From DASVBE01 sp963770375 (GTDB lineage Bacteria; Actinomycetota; Actinomycetes; Streptosporangiales; Streptosporangiaceae): a stretch of DNA of 64,000 bases. How positions within the stretch are numbered: position 1 is the first letter of the stretch; the number at the start of each line of letters is the position of its first letter. The notes beneath the pieces are model-generated. The model saw only the letters and a program-made list of their open reading frames with translations, searched no databases and was not told where the DNA came from. The stretch spans positions 496,001 to 560,000 of the forward strand of contig CAVYPM010000017.1 of NCBI GenBank assembly GCA_963770375.1. Reading direction: 5' to 3'. Made by a program: the position numbers and the translations under genes. Of the stretch, positions 1 through 9,540 are shown piece by piece.

Positions 1-198
1 GATCGCCTCGCGGACCGTGGTCCGGCTCACCTCGAGCATGCTGGCCAGCTCGCGCTCGGTCGGCAGCCGCTGGCCGGGAACGAACTCGCCCAGCGCGATC
101 GCGGTCACGAAGCGCTCGGCGATCCGCTCGCCGGCCGTGCGGATCGCCACCGGCGAAAGCAGGGCGTTGAACGGCTCGGCGGCTAGGGTGTCGGTCAT
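1..198 (-). CDS. GntR-family transcriptional regulator, N-terminal part (cut by window edge)
   Basis: The frame starts at the ATG at 198 and runs off the left edge, giving 66 residues. The segment ERIAERFVTAIALGEFVPGQ followed by LPTERELASMLEVSRTTVREAI is the winged helix-turn-helix of the FadR/VanR-type GntR family. The ligand-binding C-terminal domain lies outside the window, so the effector is unknown. A sigma-70-like promoter and an inverted repeat lie about 100 bp upstream and suggest autoregulation. Confidence 0.85.
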   Translation of the reverse strand, partial: MTDTLAAEPFNALLSPVAIRTAGERIAERFVTAIALGEFVPGQRLPTERELASMLEVSRTTVREAI

Positions 199-298
199 CT
201 GCCCGCCTCTCCCTCTGCGATGATCACTGACGTCAGGACCTGGCGGTTTGCCGGCTGACCGGGACCCGGCGCAGGTCACTGACCAGGATCAACTGTTC

Positions 299-347
299 TA
301 TGGCCTGATGTTTAGACCATATTGGGGGCGGTTGTACACCGTGTCAA
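299..347 (-). promoter_or_regulatory. Promoter and candidate operator of the GntR-family gene
   Basis: On the minus strand TTGACA (347-342) is followed after 17 bases by CAATAT (324-319), a plausible sigma-70 promoter firing towards the GntR gene. Immediately downstream is the dyad TATGG-N13-CCATA (299-321), with core TGGTCTAAACATCAGGCCA. A repressor bound there would block transcription, which is typical of GntR autoregulation. The rest of the 199-530 gap shows no coding signal. Confidence 0.5.
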
Positions 348-530
348 TACGAACGCCATGAATCAGTAAAGGTCGCGGTATCGCCGGTTTCCGCCGAAGG
401 CGCTGCTCCTGGTTCCGGGGCGCGCTTCCAGCCATCCGTAATCCTTATGTGACATTCACCACATCGGCGGGATGATCTTCGCGGCGGCGCCGCGGCTACG
501 GCGCCGGGCCCTGGGCTACGGCGGCGCGGG

Positions 531-2009
531 TCACATCGCGGGCCAGCTGTGCGCCGGCTCGTTGGAGCGCATGTGCTCCAGGTAGCAGAGGGTCATCTCG
601 CGCAGCGCCGCGGCCCGGTCCAGGCCGCGGGACTCCTCCAGCACGCGGACCGCGGCAGCCTGCCAGGTCGCGCCGTTCAGCCCGGTCAGGCAGCGCTGCT
701 CGATGATGCCCAGCAGCCGGTCGGTGACCGCGGTGTCCGCCTTCCAGAGGGCCAGCCCGTGGCGGGCCAGCGGCAGCAGGTGGCGCAGCACCAGCTCGGT
801 GACCGGCACCTCGCCCAGGCCGGGCCAGAACAGCCGGGCGTCGATGCCGTCCCTGGCCCCCTCGGTCAGGTTGTCCCTGGCCGCCGCGAACGACATCCGG
901 GTCCACACCGGGCGCTCCTGCTCGGCCAGCGCCCGGACCAGGCCGTAGTAGAACGCCGCGTTGGCCACCATGTCGGCCACCGTCGGGCCGGCCGGCAGCA
1001 CCCGGTTCTCCACCCGCAGGTGCGGCAGCCCGTCGTCGGCCGCGTACACCGGCCGGTTCCACCGGTACACGGTGCCGTTGTGCAGGGTCAGCTCGGCCAG
1101 CTGCGGCGCCCCGCCGTCGCGCAGCACCGCCGCCGGGTCCTCGTCGTCGCACAGCGGCAGCAGCGCCGGGAAGTACCGCAGGTTCTCCTCGAACAGGTCG
1201 AACACCGAGGTGATCCACCGCTCCCCGAACCACACCCGGGGCCGCACGCCCTGCACCTTCAGCTCGTCCGGCCGGGTGTCGGTGGCCTGCTCGAACAGCG
1301 TGATCCTGGTCTCGTGCCACAGCTCCCGGCCGAACAGGAACGGCGAGTTCGCGCCCAGCGCCACCTGCACCCCGGCGACGGCCTGGGCCGCGTTCCAGTA
1401 CGTGCCGAACTCCTCCGGGCTGACCTGCAGGTGCAGCTGGAGACTGGTGCAGGCGGACTCGCCCATGATCGTGCCGAGCACGGTGTCGAGCCGCTCGGTC
1501 CCGTCGATGACGATCCTGATCTCCTCGCCGCGGGCGGCGAAGATCTGCTCGTTGAGCAGCCGGAAGCGCGGCACCGCGGACATCGAGCCGCCGGTCACGT
1601 CGAGCTCCCCCAGCGTCGGCAGGATGCCGACCATCGCCATCCGGCAGCCGGCCGTGCGGCACGCCCGGTCGGCACGGGTGAGCACGTCCCTCACCTCGTC
1701 CTCGAGCCCGGCCAGCGCGTCGCCGCCCAGCGGGCGCGGCGGGATGTTCACCTCGACGTTGAACCGGGCCAGCTCGGTCGCCCAGGCCGGGTCGCTGAGC
1801 AGACGCAGGACCTCGGCGTTGCGCGGGGCCGGCGCGGCCTGGGCGTCGACCAGGTTCAGCTCCACCTCGAGCCCGACCCGGCGCTCGGTGGTCTCCACCG
1901 GCCAGTCCCGCAGCATCAGCGCTAACGTGTCCAGGCACCCCCGGACTTTGGCCCGGTAAACACGGCGGTCCGCCGGGCTGATGGCGATCGCCGGGACATC
2001 TCTGCCCAT
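531..2009 (-). CDS. Glutamate--cysteine ligase family protein (GCS2-type carboxylate-amine ligase)
   Basis: This 492-residue protein aligns throughout with actinobacterial proteins annotated as glutamate-cysteine ligase-family enzymes. Recognisable blocks are VGLEVELNLVD near the N-terminus (the glutamate/Mg-binding strand), the LLNEQIFAARGEEI region, SACTSLQLHLQVSP, GANSPFLFGRELWHETR, and the C-terminal half LTLHNGTVYRWNRPVY and RVENRVLPAGPTVADM. The family makes an ATP-dependent gamma-glutamyl amide bond. The true acceptor (cysteine or another amine) is not settled by sequence. The ATG at 2009 follows GGAGG on the minus strand. The upstream SARP/AfsR-type gene runs in the same direction and its reading frame may overlap this start. 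Confidence 0.85.
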   Translation of the reverse strand: MGRDVPAIAISPADRRVYRAKVRGCLDTLALMLRDWPVETTERRVGLEVELNLVDAQAAPAPRNAEVLRLLSDPAWATELARFNVEVNIPPRPLGGDALAGLEDEVRDVLTRADRACRTAGCRMAMVGILPTLGELDVTGGSMSAVPRFRLLNEQIFAARGEEIRIVIDGTERLDTVLGTIMGESACTSLQLHLQVSPEEFGTYWNAAQAVAGVQVALGANSPFLFGRELWHETRITLFEQATDTRPDELKVQGVRPRVWFGERWITSVFDLFEENLRYFPALLPLCDDEDPAAVLRDGGAPQLAELTLHNGTVYRWNRPVYAADDGLPHLRVENRVLPAGPTVADMVANAAFYYGLVRALAEQERPVWTRMSFAAARDNLTEGARDGIDARLFWPGLGEVPVTELVLRHLLPLARHGLALWKADTAVTDRLLGIIEQRCLTGLNGATWQAAAVRVLEESRGLDRAAALREMTLCYLEHMRSNEPAHSWPAM

Positions 2010-3309
2010 AAGGGGCCTCCGGGCGGCAGACTGGGCAGAAGCCGTTGCCCTACCTTGACACGTTCTGCCCGGTCTGACCAGGGCAGACTTGCGGGCCGGC
2101 GGCCTGCTGGGCTAGCTGCAGCGCTTCGGCATGTACGTCGCCAGCCCCCGGAAGGCCGCGCCGGCCGTGGCCAGTTAGGGCACTGTGGCGGGGCGGCCTG
2201 CCTCGGCCGGGCCGTTCGCGGCCGGCTCCCCGTGGTTGGGACGGCCGCGGCTGGGGCGGGCGCCACGGGCGCCACCGGCTCGGCCGGCTCGGCCGGCTCG
2301 GCCGGGGGCGGGCTGGCCTGCCGGGCCAGCGCGATGGCCGCGGCGATCTCCAGGGCCTCGCCGCGGGCCCAGGCCGCCTGGAACGCCGCGCCGCCCAGCG
2401 AGTGCCGGGCCGCGTCCACCGAGGCCTGCAGCCGGTCCCGTTCCGGGCCGGGCACCGGCGCACCGATGCTGGCCCGCAGCGCGGCCGCCGCGCCGAACAG
2501 CGCCGCCGCCCGCTCCGGGCTGCCCTCGGCCGCGTCCACCTGGGCGATCTCCGCCAGGCTCTCCGCGACCGACCGCAGCTCGCCGGCCGTCTCGGCCAGC
2601 TCCAGGCTGCGCAGGTGGTAGCCGCGGGCCGCACTGAACTGCTTGCGGGCCAGCGCGACCAGGCCCAGGTTGGTCAGCGCGACCGCCATCAGCCGCCGGT
2701 CGCCGAGGTCCCGCGCCTGGGTCAGGGCCTCGGTGTGCAGCTCCTGGGCCCGGTCCAGGTCGCCCTCGTACTGCATGACCATGCCCAGGTTGGTGAGCGT
2801 GCCGGCCACCAGCTTGGGGTCGCCGAGCTCACGGACGTTGGCCAGGTGCTTGCCGAACCGCTCCGCGGCCAGCGCGAAGTCGCCCTGGTCCAGCGCGACC
2901 ACGCCGAGATTGCCCAGGATCAGCGAGGCCCGGCGCAGGTCGCCGGCCCCGGAGAAGGTGTCCATCGCGGCCCGGTAGTACTCGGTGGCCCCCTCCAGGT
3001 CGCCGGTGTGCAGGGCGAGCCGGCCCAGGCCGGACAGCGCCGCCCCGGTCTCCAGCGGCGCCCCGGCCCCGGTCGCCAGGTCGAGCGCCTCGGCGAACAT
3101 CGCCCGGGCGGCCGGGTACTCGCCGAGGATGTGCGCCACCGTGCCCAGGTCGCCCAGGCAGGCGGCAATCCGGGCGGCCTCCCCCAGCTCCCGCCAGATG
3201 GCCAGGCTCTCCTCCTGGTAGCGGATCTGGGCCTGGTGGTCGGCGTGCACCCCGGCGAGCCGGCCCGCGCCGTCCAGGGCGGCGGCCCGCAGCGCCGGGT
3301 CGGCCCCGG
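1922..3309 (-). CDS. SARP/AfsR-family regulator, 3' part: TPR domain (same gene, second frame)
   Basis: From about 3305 down, a different minus-strand frame continues the protein with at least six tetratricopeptide repeats, for example LGDLGTVAHILGEYPAARAMF, LSGLGRLALHTGDLEGATEYY and LTNLGLVALARKQFSAARGYH. The TPRs follow the NB-ARC module as in AfsR and LuxR-type STAND proteins and are the expected sensor region. A Pro/Ala/Glu tail follows, encoded by a GGCTCGGCC micro-repeat near 2279-2306. The frame stays open to 1922 and would overlap the next gene by 88 bp, so the true 3' end is uncertain and a second indel in the tail is possible. Confidence 0.7.
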
Positions 3310-5469
3310 GCCGGCCGCGGCCAGGGCCGCGACCAGCCAGCTGCGGCCCAGCCCGATATGGCCGCGGGCCTGCCAGAACGAGGCGAGCGCCCCGGCCAGC
3401 TCGAGCATCGGCCCGGGCGCGGCGGTGACCCCCCATTCCAGCCCGGCCTGGATGTTGTCCAGCTCCGCGTCCAGGACATCCAGCCAGGCGCCCTGGTCCG
3501 GGCCGGTCAGGTCGGCCGCCGCGGCCAGCCCGCGCAGCCAGCCGAGCTGCCGCTGGCTGAGCTCGCTGACCTCGCCGGCCTCGGTGAGCTTCTGCCGGGC
3601 GAACTGGTAGACCGATTCGAGCAGGCCGTACCGCATGCTGCCCAGCCGCTCGTCCGCGGTCAGCAGGGACTTCTCGACCAGGGCGGTGACCGTCGGGAAC
3701 ACGTCCTGCGGGGCCAGCGCGCCGCCCGGGCAGACCTCCTCGGCCGCCTCCAGCGTGCAGCTGCCCGCGAACACCGCCAGCCGCCGCAGGCAGATCTGCT
3801 CCTGCTCGCTGAGCAGCTCGTGGCTCCACTCGATGGCGGCCTGCAGCGTCCGGTGCCGGGGCAGCCCGCCCCGGCTGGCCCCGGCCAGCAGCCGGAACCG
3901 GTCGTCGAGCCGGGCCGCGAGCTGCCCGGTGCCGAGGGCGTTCAGCCGTGCCGCGGCCAGTTCCAGGGCCAGCGGGATGCCGTCCAGCCGCCGGCAGATC
4001 TCGCTCACCTCGGCCACGTTGCCCTCGGTCAGCGTGAACCCGGGCCGGGCCAGGCCGGCCCGGTCGCAGAACAGCCGGACTGCCTCGGCGGCGCCCACCG
4101 CGGCCAGGTCGAGCTCGCCGGGCGGCGGCAGGGCCAGCGGCGGGACCGGCCAGGTGGCCTCCCCGCTCACCCCGAGCCGGCTCTGGCTGGTGGCCATGAT
4201 GCGCATTCCCGGGCAGCCCCGCAGCAGCGCGCTGGCCAGGTCGGCCACCGCGTCGAGCACGTGCTCGCAGTTGTCCAGCACGAGCAGCAGCTCGCGGTCC
4301 ACGGCCCAGGCGATGATCGCCTCGGTCAGCGTGCGGCCCGGCTGCTCGCGGACGCCCAGCGTGGTCGCGGTCAGCGGCTCGACCAGCTCGGGCCCGGTCA
4401 GCTGGGCCAGCTCCACCAGCCAGACCCCGCCGGGGTGACGGCTGGCCGCCTGGGCGGCGGCGCGCAGCGCGAGCCGCGTCTTGCCCGACCCGCCGGGGCC
4501 GGTCAGGGTCAGCAGCCGGGACAGCCCGAGCAGCTCCTCGATGGTGGCGAGGTCGGATTCCCGCCCGACGAACGAGGTGGTCTCGGCGGGCAGCGCGGGC
4601 GGGCGTGGGCCGGCGCCGGCCCCGGCGGGCCAGGCCGCCCCCCCGGCCTGCGCCGGGGTGCCGGCCGTCGGCCCGTGGGGGCCGTCGCCGCCGGGCTCCG
4701 GCGGCCCCGGCTCCCAGTCCAGCTCGGGCCGCTGCTGGAGGATTGACTCGTGCAGGCGGAGCAGCCCGGGGTTGGGGTCGATGCCCAGCTCGTCGGCCAG
4801 CTGGGCCCGCAGCTCGGCGTAGGCGGTCAGCGCGCCGGCCTGGCGGCCGCACCGGTACAGCGCGAGCATCCGCAGGCCGCACAGCCGCTCCCGGAGGGGG
4901 TGCTCCCGGGTCAGCCCGTCCAGCTCGCTGGCCACGCTGGCGTGCCGCCCGCAGGCCAGATCGGCCTCGATCCGGTCCTCGAGAGCGGCGAGCCGGGCCT
5001 CCTCCAGCCGCGCTACGTCGGCCTGCGCGAAGGCCAGGTCGGCGATGTCGCCCAGCGCCGGGCCGCGCCACAGCGCCAGGGCGGCTGCCATCCCGGCGGC
5101 CGCCGCGGCCGGCCGGCCCGCGGCCAGGTCTGCGCGGGCGCTGGCGGCCAGGCCGGCGAAGCGGTCCGCGTCCAGCTGGCCGGGCTCGAGCTGGAGCCGG
5201 TAGCCGGGCGGCTGGGTCTGCACGGCGGACGCCCCGGCGGGCCCGAGCGCGCGGCGCAGCCGGGACACGTACACCCGGAGTGTGGCCGCGGCCTGCGGTG
5301 GCGGGTCGCCGGCCCAGATGTCCTCGGCGATCCGGTCGGCCGATACCACCTGCCCGGCCGCGAGCAGCAGCCTTGCGAGCAGGGTACGTTCCCGCAGGCC
5401 TCCAAGGTCGACACGCTGGTCACCGTCGCCGACCTCGATCGAGCCGAGGATTCGGAACTCCACGCCCAT
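2920..5469 (-). CDS. SARP/AfsR-family regulator, 5' part: DNA-binding, BTAD and NB-ARC domains (frameshifted gene)
   Basis: As it reads, the frame gives 849 residues, but the natural sequence stops making sense at about 3305. Residues 1-95 form an OmpR-type winged helix (ends TQPPGYRLQL), 100-250 a bacterial transcriptional activator domain, and 298 onwards an NB-ARC ATPase with P-loop GPGGSGKT (324-331) and Walker B LLLVLDN (394-400). Such proteins are large ATP-dependent activators, often of secondary metabolism. After LVAALAAAGPG one base appears to be missing in a G run: restoring it joins this frame to the TPR frame described next. Residues encoded by 2920-3305 are therefore out of frame. 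The start at 5469 lacks a strong ribosome-binding site. Confidence 0.8.
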   Translation of the reverse strand: MGVEFRILGSIEVGDGDQRVDLGGLRERTLLARLLLAAGQVVSADRIAEDIWAGDPPPQAAATLRVYVSRLRRALGPAGASAVQTQPPGYRLQLEPGQLDADRFAGLAASARADLAAGRPAAAAAGMAAALALWRGPALGDIADLAFAQADVARLEEARLAALEDRIEADLACGRHASVASELDGLTREHPLRERLCGLRMLALYRCGRQAGALTAYAELRAQLADELGIDPNPGLLRLHESILQQRPELDWEPGPPEPGGDGPHGPTAGTPAQAGGAAWPAGAGAGPRPPALPAETTSFVGRESDLATIEELLGLSRLLTLTGPGGSGKTRLALRAAAQAASRHPGGVWLVELAQLTGPELVEPLTATTLGVREQPGRTLTEAIIAWAVDRELLLVLDNCEHVLDAVADLASALLRGCPGMRIMATSQSRLGVSGEATWPVPPLALPPPGELDLAAVGAAEAVRLFCDRAGLARPGFTLTEGNVAEVSEICRRLDGIPLALELAAARLNALGTGQLAARLDDRFRLLAGASRGGLPRHRTLQAAIEWSHELLSEQEQICLRRLAVFAGSCTLEAAEEVCPGGALAPQDVFPTVTALVEKSLLTADERLGSMRYGLLESVYQFARQKLTEAGEVSELSQRQLGWLRGLAAAADLTGPDQGAWLDVLDAELDNIQAGLEWGVTAAPGPMLELAGALASFWQARGHIGLGRSWLVAALAAAGPGPTRRCGPPPWTARAGSPGCTPTTRPRSATRRRAWPSGGSWGRPPGLPPAWATWARWRTSSASTRPPGRCSPRRSTWRPGPGRRWRPGRRCPAWAGSPCTPATWRGPPSTTGPRWTPSPGPATCAGPR

Positions 5470-5603
5470 CGCCTTATCTGCTCGTCTGAATTAACCATCG
5501 TAGTGCGGTATGCGGCGAGTTGCCCGGCTCTGCCAGGGCACGGCTCTGCCGGGGGCGGCGCGTGCGTGGCGGCGCTATGCGGCCCAGGAGGAGGCTACCG
5601 CTG

Positions 5604-6671
5604 CTAGCGCCAGGCGGCCGCGATCATCCCGCTTGTCAGCTGAACCGGCTTGTTCCCGTTATGCGAGATGTACAGGATGTCGCCGGCCAGGTACAGCAGC
5701 CAGGAGCCGTTGCCACTGGCCGACAGGCTGGTGTGCTCCAGGTTGGCGAACCCGATGGCGACCTGGTGCTGCATCGCGCCGGCCGGGCTGACTATCCACA
5801 TCAGCCGGGACTTGTTGTGCACCGGGAAACCGCTGCAGCAGGCCCGGCTGACGAACAGGTTCCCGTTCGGCATGTACACGCCCTCGCGCCAGTAGCTGCC
5901 CTGGGGATCACCGGCCGGGACGGACTGATCGCCGGCCCCGGTCAGGTAGTCCCGGGCCGTGGCGGGGTTCAGCAGGATCAGGTTCCAGCCCTCGTTGTCC
6001 TGCACCGAGGCGATCGACACGGCCAGGGTGCCGCCGTCCGGCGACCAGGACAGGTGCGAGATCGGCGCGGGCAGGCCGGTGTCCTGGCCGGCCGGGAGCT
6101 GCGGGTAGACCGCCTGCGTGCCGGTGCTCAGCGTGCGGATCACCAGCGTGTACTGCTTGGTCAGCTCGTTGGCGTCCGGGACGCACGCCCCGGTCTGCAG
6201 CGGCGCGGTCGCGTAGGCCAGCCGGGTGCCGTCGGGGCTGATGGCCGGCACCGTTCCGTCGGCGATCACGGTCGGCGATCCGCCGGCCACCGGTACCGAC
6301 TCGATCTGGCCCAGGCAGCCGTGCCGGACCGAGAAGTACACCGTGCTGTGATCCGGCGACACCGAGACCTCGTCGCCCCGGACGCCGCCGGCGACCAGTG
6401 TCCTGATCACCTGGCCGTGCCGCGAACCGAGGAGGACCAGCGCGCCGGCCTTGGTCACCGCGACCAGGCCCGGCGGCTTGGGGGCCTTCTTCGGTGCCGG
6501 CGTGGCCGGCGCGGAGCCGCTGCTGGACGCCGGCGACGGGCTGCCGCTGCCCTGTGTGCTGCCCGCGCCGGAGCCGCCGCCGCACGCGGCGAGCATGGTG
6601 AGCGCGGCGCCAGCGGCCAGCACGGCCAGCATCCTGGCGGGCAGGCGGCAGGTGGGACATGGGGACCTCAC
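5604..6671 (-). CDS. Predicted lipoprotein with TolB/WD40-like beta-propeller repeats
   Basis: The 355-residue product has a lipoprotein signal peptide: basic start, hydrophobic stretch LAVLAAGAALTMLAAC, and lipobox LAAC with the lipidated cysteine at about residue 30. A Ser/Pro/Ala linker (about 33-66) would space the domain from the membrane. The rest resembles a beta-propeller, with repeated 'SPDG/SPDH' turns (VSVSPDHSTVYFS, AISPDGTRLAYA, LSWSPDGGTLAVS). It probably sits on the outer face of the membrane. No enzymatic motif is visible. It is co-directional with the SARP/AfsR-type gene, 134 bp upstream of it. Confidence 0.7.
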   Translation of the reverse strand: MRSPCPTCRLPARMLAVLAAGAALTMLAACGGGSGAGSTQGSGSPSPASSSGSAPATPAPKKAPKPPGLVAVTKAGALVLLGSRHGQVIRTLVAGGVRGDEVSVSPDHSTVYFSVRHGCLGQIESVPVAGGSPTVIADGTVPAISPDGTRLAYATAPLQTGACVPDANELTKQYTLVIRTLSTGTQAVYPQLPAGQDTGLPAPISHLSWSPDGGTLAVSIASVQDNEGWNLILLNPATARDYLTGAGDQSVPAGDPQGSYWREGVYMPNGNLFVSRACCSGFPVHNKSRLMWIVSPAGAMQHQVAIGFANLEHTSLSASGNGSWLLYLAGDILYISHNGNKPVQLTSGMIAAAWR

Positions 6672-6800
6672 TCTGGGGTGAGCCAGGGCGCCACGGGATG
6701 AACCGCGGCCAGCCCCGGACCCGGATCAGATGCTGATATTGGCAGCCCTGCCGCGGGACGGCAAACTTCTGCCGCGCCCAGCTCGCAGCGTCTGCAGCGG

Positions 6801-7991
6801 CTAGCCCAGCGCGGCGGTCATCCGGCGCACGGCCTCGGCCAGAAGCGGTTCGGTGGTGCCCATGTTCAGCCGGGCGAATCCGCGGCCCTGGGCGCCGAAG
6901 CCGGTCCCTGAGGCCAGCGCGACCCGGCCCCGCTCCAGGAAGCCGGCGGCCGGATCATCCCCGCCGCCCAGCGCGCCGCCCAGCTCGCGGCAGTCCAGCC
7001 AGGCCAGGAAGCTGGCCTCGGGCGGCCGGTAGCGGATCTGCGGCAGCTGCCCGGCCAGGAGCCTGGCCAGCAGGCCGCGGTTGCGGTCCAGCTGCGCGAG
7101 CAGCGCGTCCAGCCATCCGGTGGCCTGCTCGAACGCGGCGACCGAGGCGTGCACGCCGAGGAGCCCGGGCGCCAGGGCCTCCCACCGCTCGGTCAGCACG
7201 GTGGCCAGCTCCGGCGAGCCCGCGATGGCCAGGCCGCACTTCAGCCCGGGGATGTTCCAGCCCTTGGACGCCGAGGTGAAGGCGATCGTCCGGGCCGTGA
7301 CCGGATGGTCCAGGGACAGGAACGGCACCTGGGTCGCGCCGGGCAGCACGAGCGGCGCGTGGATCTCGTCGGCCAGCACCAGCACGCCGCGGGCGTGGCA
7401 GAGGCCGGCCACCGTGGTGAGCTCCTGCGCGGTCCATACCCGGCCGACCGGGTTATGCGGGCTGCAGAGGATGTAGGCGCTGACCCCGTCCTCGCTCAGC
7501 GCCCGGTCCAGGGACTCGGCGTCCAGCTCGTAGCCGCCGTCGTCGCGGCGGCGCAGCGGCGCCTCCACCACCCGGCGCCCGGCGAAGCCGACCCGGAAGA
7601 AGAACGGCGAGTACACCGGCGGGCTGATCACCACTCCGGAGCCCGGCGGGGTCAGCGCGGTGATCATCTCCGTGATCCCGGTCATCACGTCGGGGATCGC
7701 GAAGATCCGGGCCGGGTCCGGGGACCAGCCGAGACGGCTGGCCGCGAAACCGGCGAACGCCTCGCCCAGCCGGCCGATGTGCCCGTACCCGGCGTCGCTC
7801 GCCGCCATGGACTCCGCGACCGCGTCGATGATCGGCCTGGCCAGGTCAAAGTCCATCTCGGCGACGAACGACGGCAGCACGTCGTCCGGGTAGGTGCGCC
7901 ATTTCTCGCTGGTCCGCTGCCGGAGCGCGGCCAGTGACGGGTTGCCGAGAAGGGCTGGTCCCGGCCTGTCCTCGCGTCCAGCGTCGCTCAT
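6801..7991 (-). CDS. MalY/PatB-family pyridoxal-phosphate aminotransferase / C-S beta-lyase
   Basis: This is a fold-type I PLP enzyme of 396 residues, the usual length. It shows the MalY/PatB signature near the N-terminus (LPSFVAEMDFDLARPIIDAV), the Asn of CSPHNPVGRVWT (N180), Asp208 in LADEIHAPL, and the Schiff-base lysine K243 in TSASKGWNIPGLKCG. Members cleave cystathionine or other S-alkyl cysteines to thiol, pyruvate and ammonia; some act as aminotransferases. Substrate cannot be told from sequence. The ATG at 7991 is divergent from the MFS gene, with 126 bp between them. Confidence 0.88.
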   Translation of the reverse strand: MSDAGREDRPGPALLGNPSLAALRQRTSEKWRTYPDDVLPSFVAEMDFDLARPIIDAVAESMAASDAGYGHIGRLGEAFAGFAASRLGWSPDPARIFAIPDVMTGITEMITALTPPGSGVVISPPVYSPFFFRVGFAGRRVVEAPLRRRDDGGYELDAESLDRALSEDGVSAYILCSPHNPVGRVWTAQELTTVAGLCHARGVLVLADEIHAPLVLPGATQVPFLSLDHPVTARTIAFTSASKGWNIPGLKCGLAIAGSPELATVLTERWEALAPGLLGVHASVAAFEQATGWLDALLAQLDRNRGLLARLLAGQLPQIRYRPPEASFLAWLDCRELGGALGGGDDPAAGFLERGRVALASGTGFGAQGRGFARLNMGTTEPLLAEAVRRMTAALG

Positions 7992-8117
7992 GGTCCGGAT
8001 GCTAACTCAGGCTTCAGGGCCGTTCCCCGGGTGGCTATTCCAGACCCGGCCGCCGCTCTAACCTGATGGAGGATCACCGGCCGCGAGCAAGCGGATACGG
8101 AAGGAGGCCCCCCGGCG

Positions 8118-9326
8118 TTGGATACCGCAGTGGTAGGGGCGCAGGGCACCTACGGCACGCTGTTCGCCAACTCTGAGTTCCGCGCCCTGTGGCTGGCCCA
8201 GATCCTGTCCGTGCTCGGCGACCAGCTGGCCCGGGTGGCGCTGACCCTGCTGGTCTACGACCGGACCCGGTCGCCGCTGCTGGCCGCGGTCACCTTTGCG
8301 GCCAGCGTCCTGCCGGTCTTCGTAGGTGGGCTGGTCCTGTCCGGCCTGGCCGACCGGCTGCCCCGGCGCGAGGTCATGATCGCCTGCGATCTGTCCCGGA
8401 TGGTGCTGGTGCTGATCATGGCCATCCCCGGGGTGCCGCTGCCGGTGCTGGTCGGGCTGCTGTTCACGGTGACCATGATCAGCACGCCGTTCACCTCGGC
8501 CCGGTCGGGGATGTACCCGGACATCCTGCCCGGCGACAGTTTCGCTCTTGGCACCGCGGTGACCATGACCACCTACCAGGTCGCCCTGGTCGCCGGTTTC
8601 GCCGGCGGTGGCGCGGCGGTCGGCTTCTTCGGTGTCCGGCCCTGCCTGCTCGCCGACGCCGTCACGTTCGGCATCTCCGCCCTGATCGCCTTTATCTGGG
8701 TCCGCCCCCGCCCCGCCGCCCGGCCGAACGGAGCCGCAGGCCGCGAGGCCCGGCGCGGCGGCGGCATGACCGCCGGCGTCCGGATGGCCTTCGGCCGCCC
8801 GGCGTTGCGCACGCCGATGCTGCTCGGCTGCCTGGCCACGTTCTACGTCGCCCCGGAGGGGATCGCCGCCCCGCTGGCCCATTCGCTGGGCGCGGGCTCC
8901 CTGGCCACCGGCATGGTCCTGACCGCCGGGGCGCTGGGCCCGTCGGTCGGCGCGGTGGCCTTCACTCGCCTCGTCCGCCCGGCCGTCAGGACCACGCTGA
9001 TGCGGCCGCTGGCCATCGCCGGCTGCGCCACGCTCATGCTGTTCGCCCTGCACCCACCGCTGCCGCTGGCGCTGCTGATCATCGTCGTGTCTGGCCTGTT
9101 CGACTGCTACCAGGTGCCGGCGGTGGCCGCGTTCGTCCACGCGGCGCCGGCCAGTCACCGCAGCCAGTTGTTCGGCGTGGCGCAGGCCGCCATGAGCCTC
9201 GGGCAGGGCGCGGCGATGATCGCGGCCGGCGCGATCGCCGAACACGTCTCGCCGAGCGCCACCATTGCCCTCAGCGGTGCCGTCGGCGCCGTTGCCGCCG
9301 TGCTCATATCGGCAGGCCCGGGCTAG
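8118..9326 (+). CDS. MFS transporter (drug-exporter-like)
   Basis: The product is a 402-residue major facilitator with about 12 hydrophobic segments. The N-terminal FRALWLAQILSVLGDQLARVALTLLVYDRT and the loop-2 motif GGLVLSGLADRLPRREVM are typical of the MFS_3/enterobactin-exporter-like group. A hydrophilic Arg/Pro/Gly linker at about residues 195-215 separates the two halves. The start is TTG at 8118, chosen because AAGGAGG stands about 11 bases before it and no other start fits. It converges on the micro-ORF array. The substrate is unknown. Confidence 0.85.
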   Translation: MDTAVVGAQGTYGTLFANSEFRALWLAQILSVLGDQLARVALTLLVYDRTRSPLLAAVTFAASVLPVFVGGLVLSGLADRLPRREVMIACDLSRMVLVLIMAIPGVPLPVLVGLLFTVTMISTPFTSARSGMYPDILPGDSFALGTAVTMTTYQVALVAGFAGGGAAVGFFGVRPCLLADAVTFGISALIAFIWVRPRPAARPNGAAGREARRGGGMTAGVRMAFGRPALRTPMLLGCLATFYVAPEGIAAPLAHSLGAGSLATGMVLTAGALGPSVGAVAFTRLVRPAVRTTLMRPLAIAGCATLMLFALHPPLPLALLIIVVSGLFDCYQVPAVAAFVHAAPASHRSQLFGVAQAAMSLGQGAAMIAAGAIAEHVSPSATIALSGAVGAVAAVLISAGPG

Positions 9327-9377
9327 CGGTATCGCCAGGCTCGGGTCTGTCCCCTCCTGAAAAACCGGCACCGTATG

Positions 9378-9406
9378 TACAGCGCTGTAACAGCCCGCGC
9401 TGTTAC
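9378..9406. terminator. Overlapping palindromes between the MFS gene and the micro-ORF array
   Basis: GTAACAGC-ccgc-GCTGTTAC (9387-9406) is a perfect 8-bp stem with a 4-base loop. It overlaps the perfect 12-bp palindrome TACAGCGCTGTA (9378-9389). The site lies about 50 bp after the MFS stop and about 55 bp beyond the last micro-ORF on the other strand, where a bidirectional terminator would be expected. It lacks a U tract, so an operator role is an alternative. Confidence 0.5.
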
Positions 9407-9459
9407 GCCCGCACCGCCGCCTGTCAGTGAGAAGCCTCTGTAATAGCCCTTTAGATAGC

Positions 9460-9480
9460 TCAGTATGTGCGGTCGCGCAT
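9460..9480 (-). CDS. Micro-ORF copy 1 (variant): MRDRTY
   Basis: ATG at 9480 is preceded by AGGAGG with a 6-base gap (ACGGCG). Codons CGC GAC CGC ACA TAC TGA give MRDRTY. The first five residues match the other copies. Trp is replaced by Tyr and the two glycines are lost. It is the last unit in the direction of transcription. Confidence 0.45.
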   Translation of the reverse strand: MRDRTY

Positions 9481-9540
9481 CGCCGTCCTCCTGTCCGCTG
9501 ACCTGCCGTTTGCTGATCTGCCGTCTCCTTCGCGGTCACC

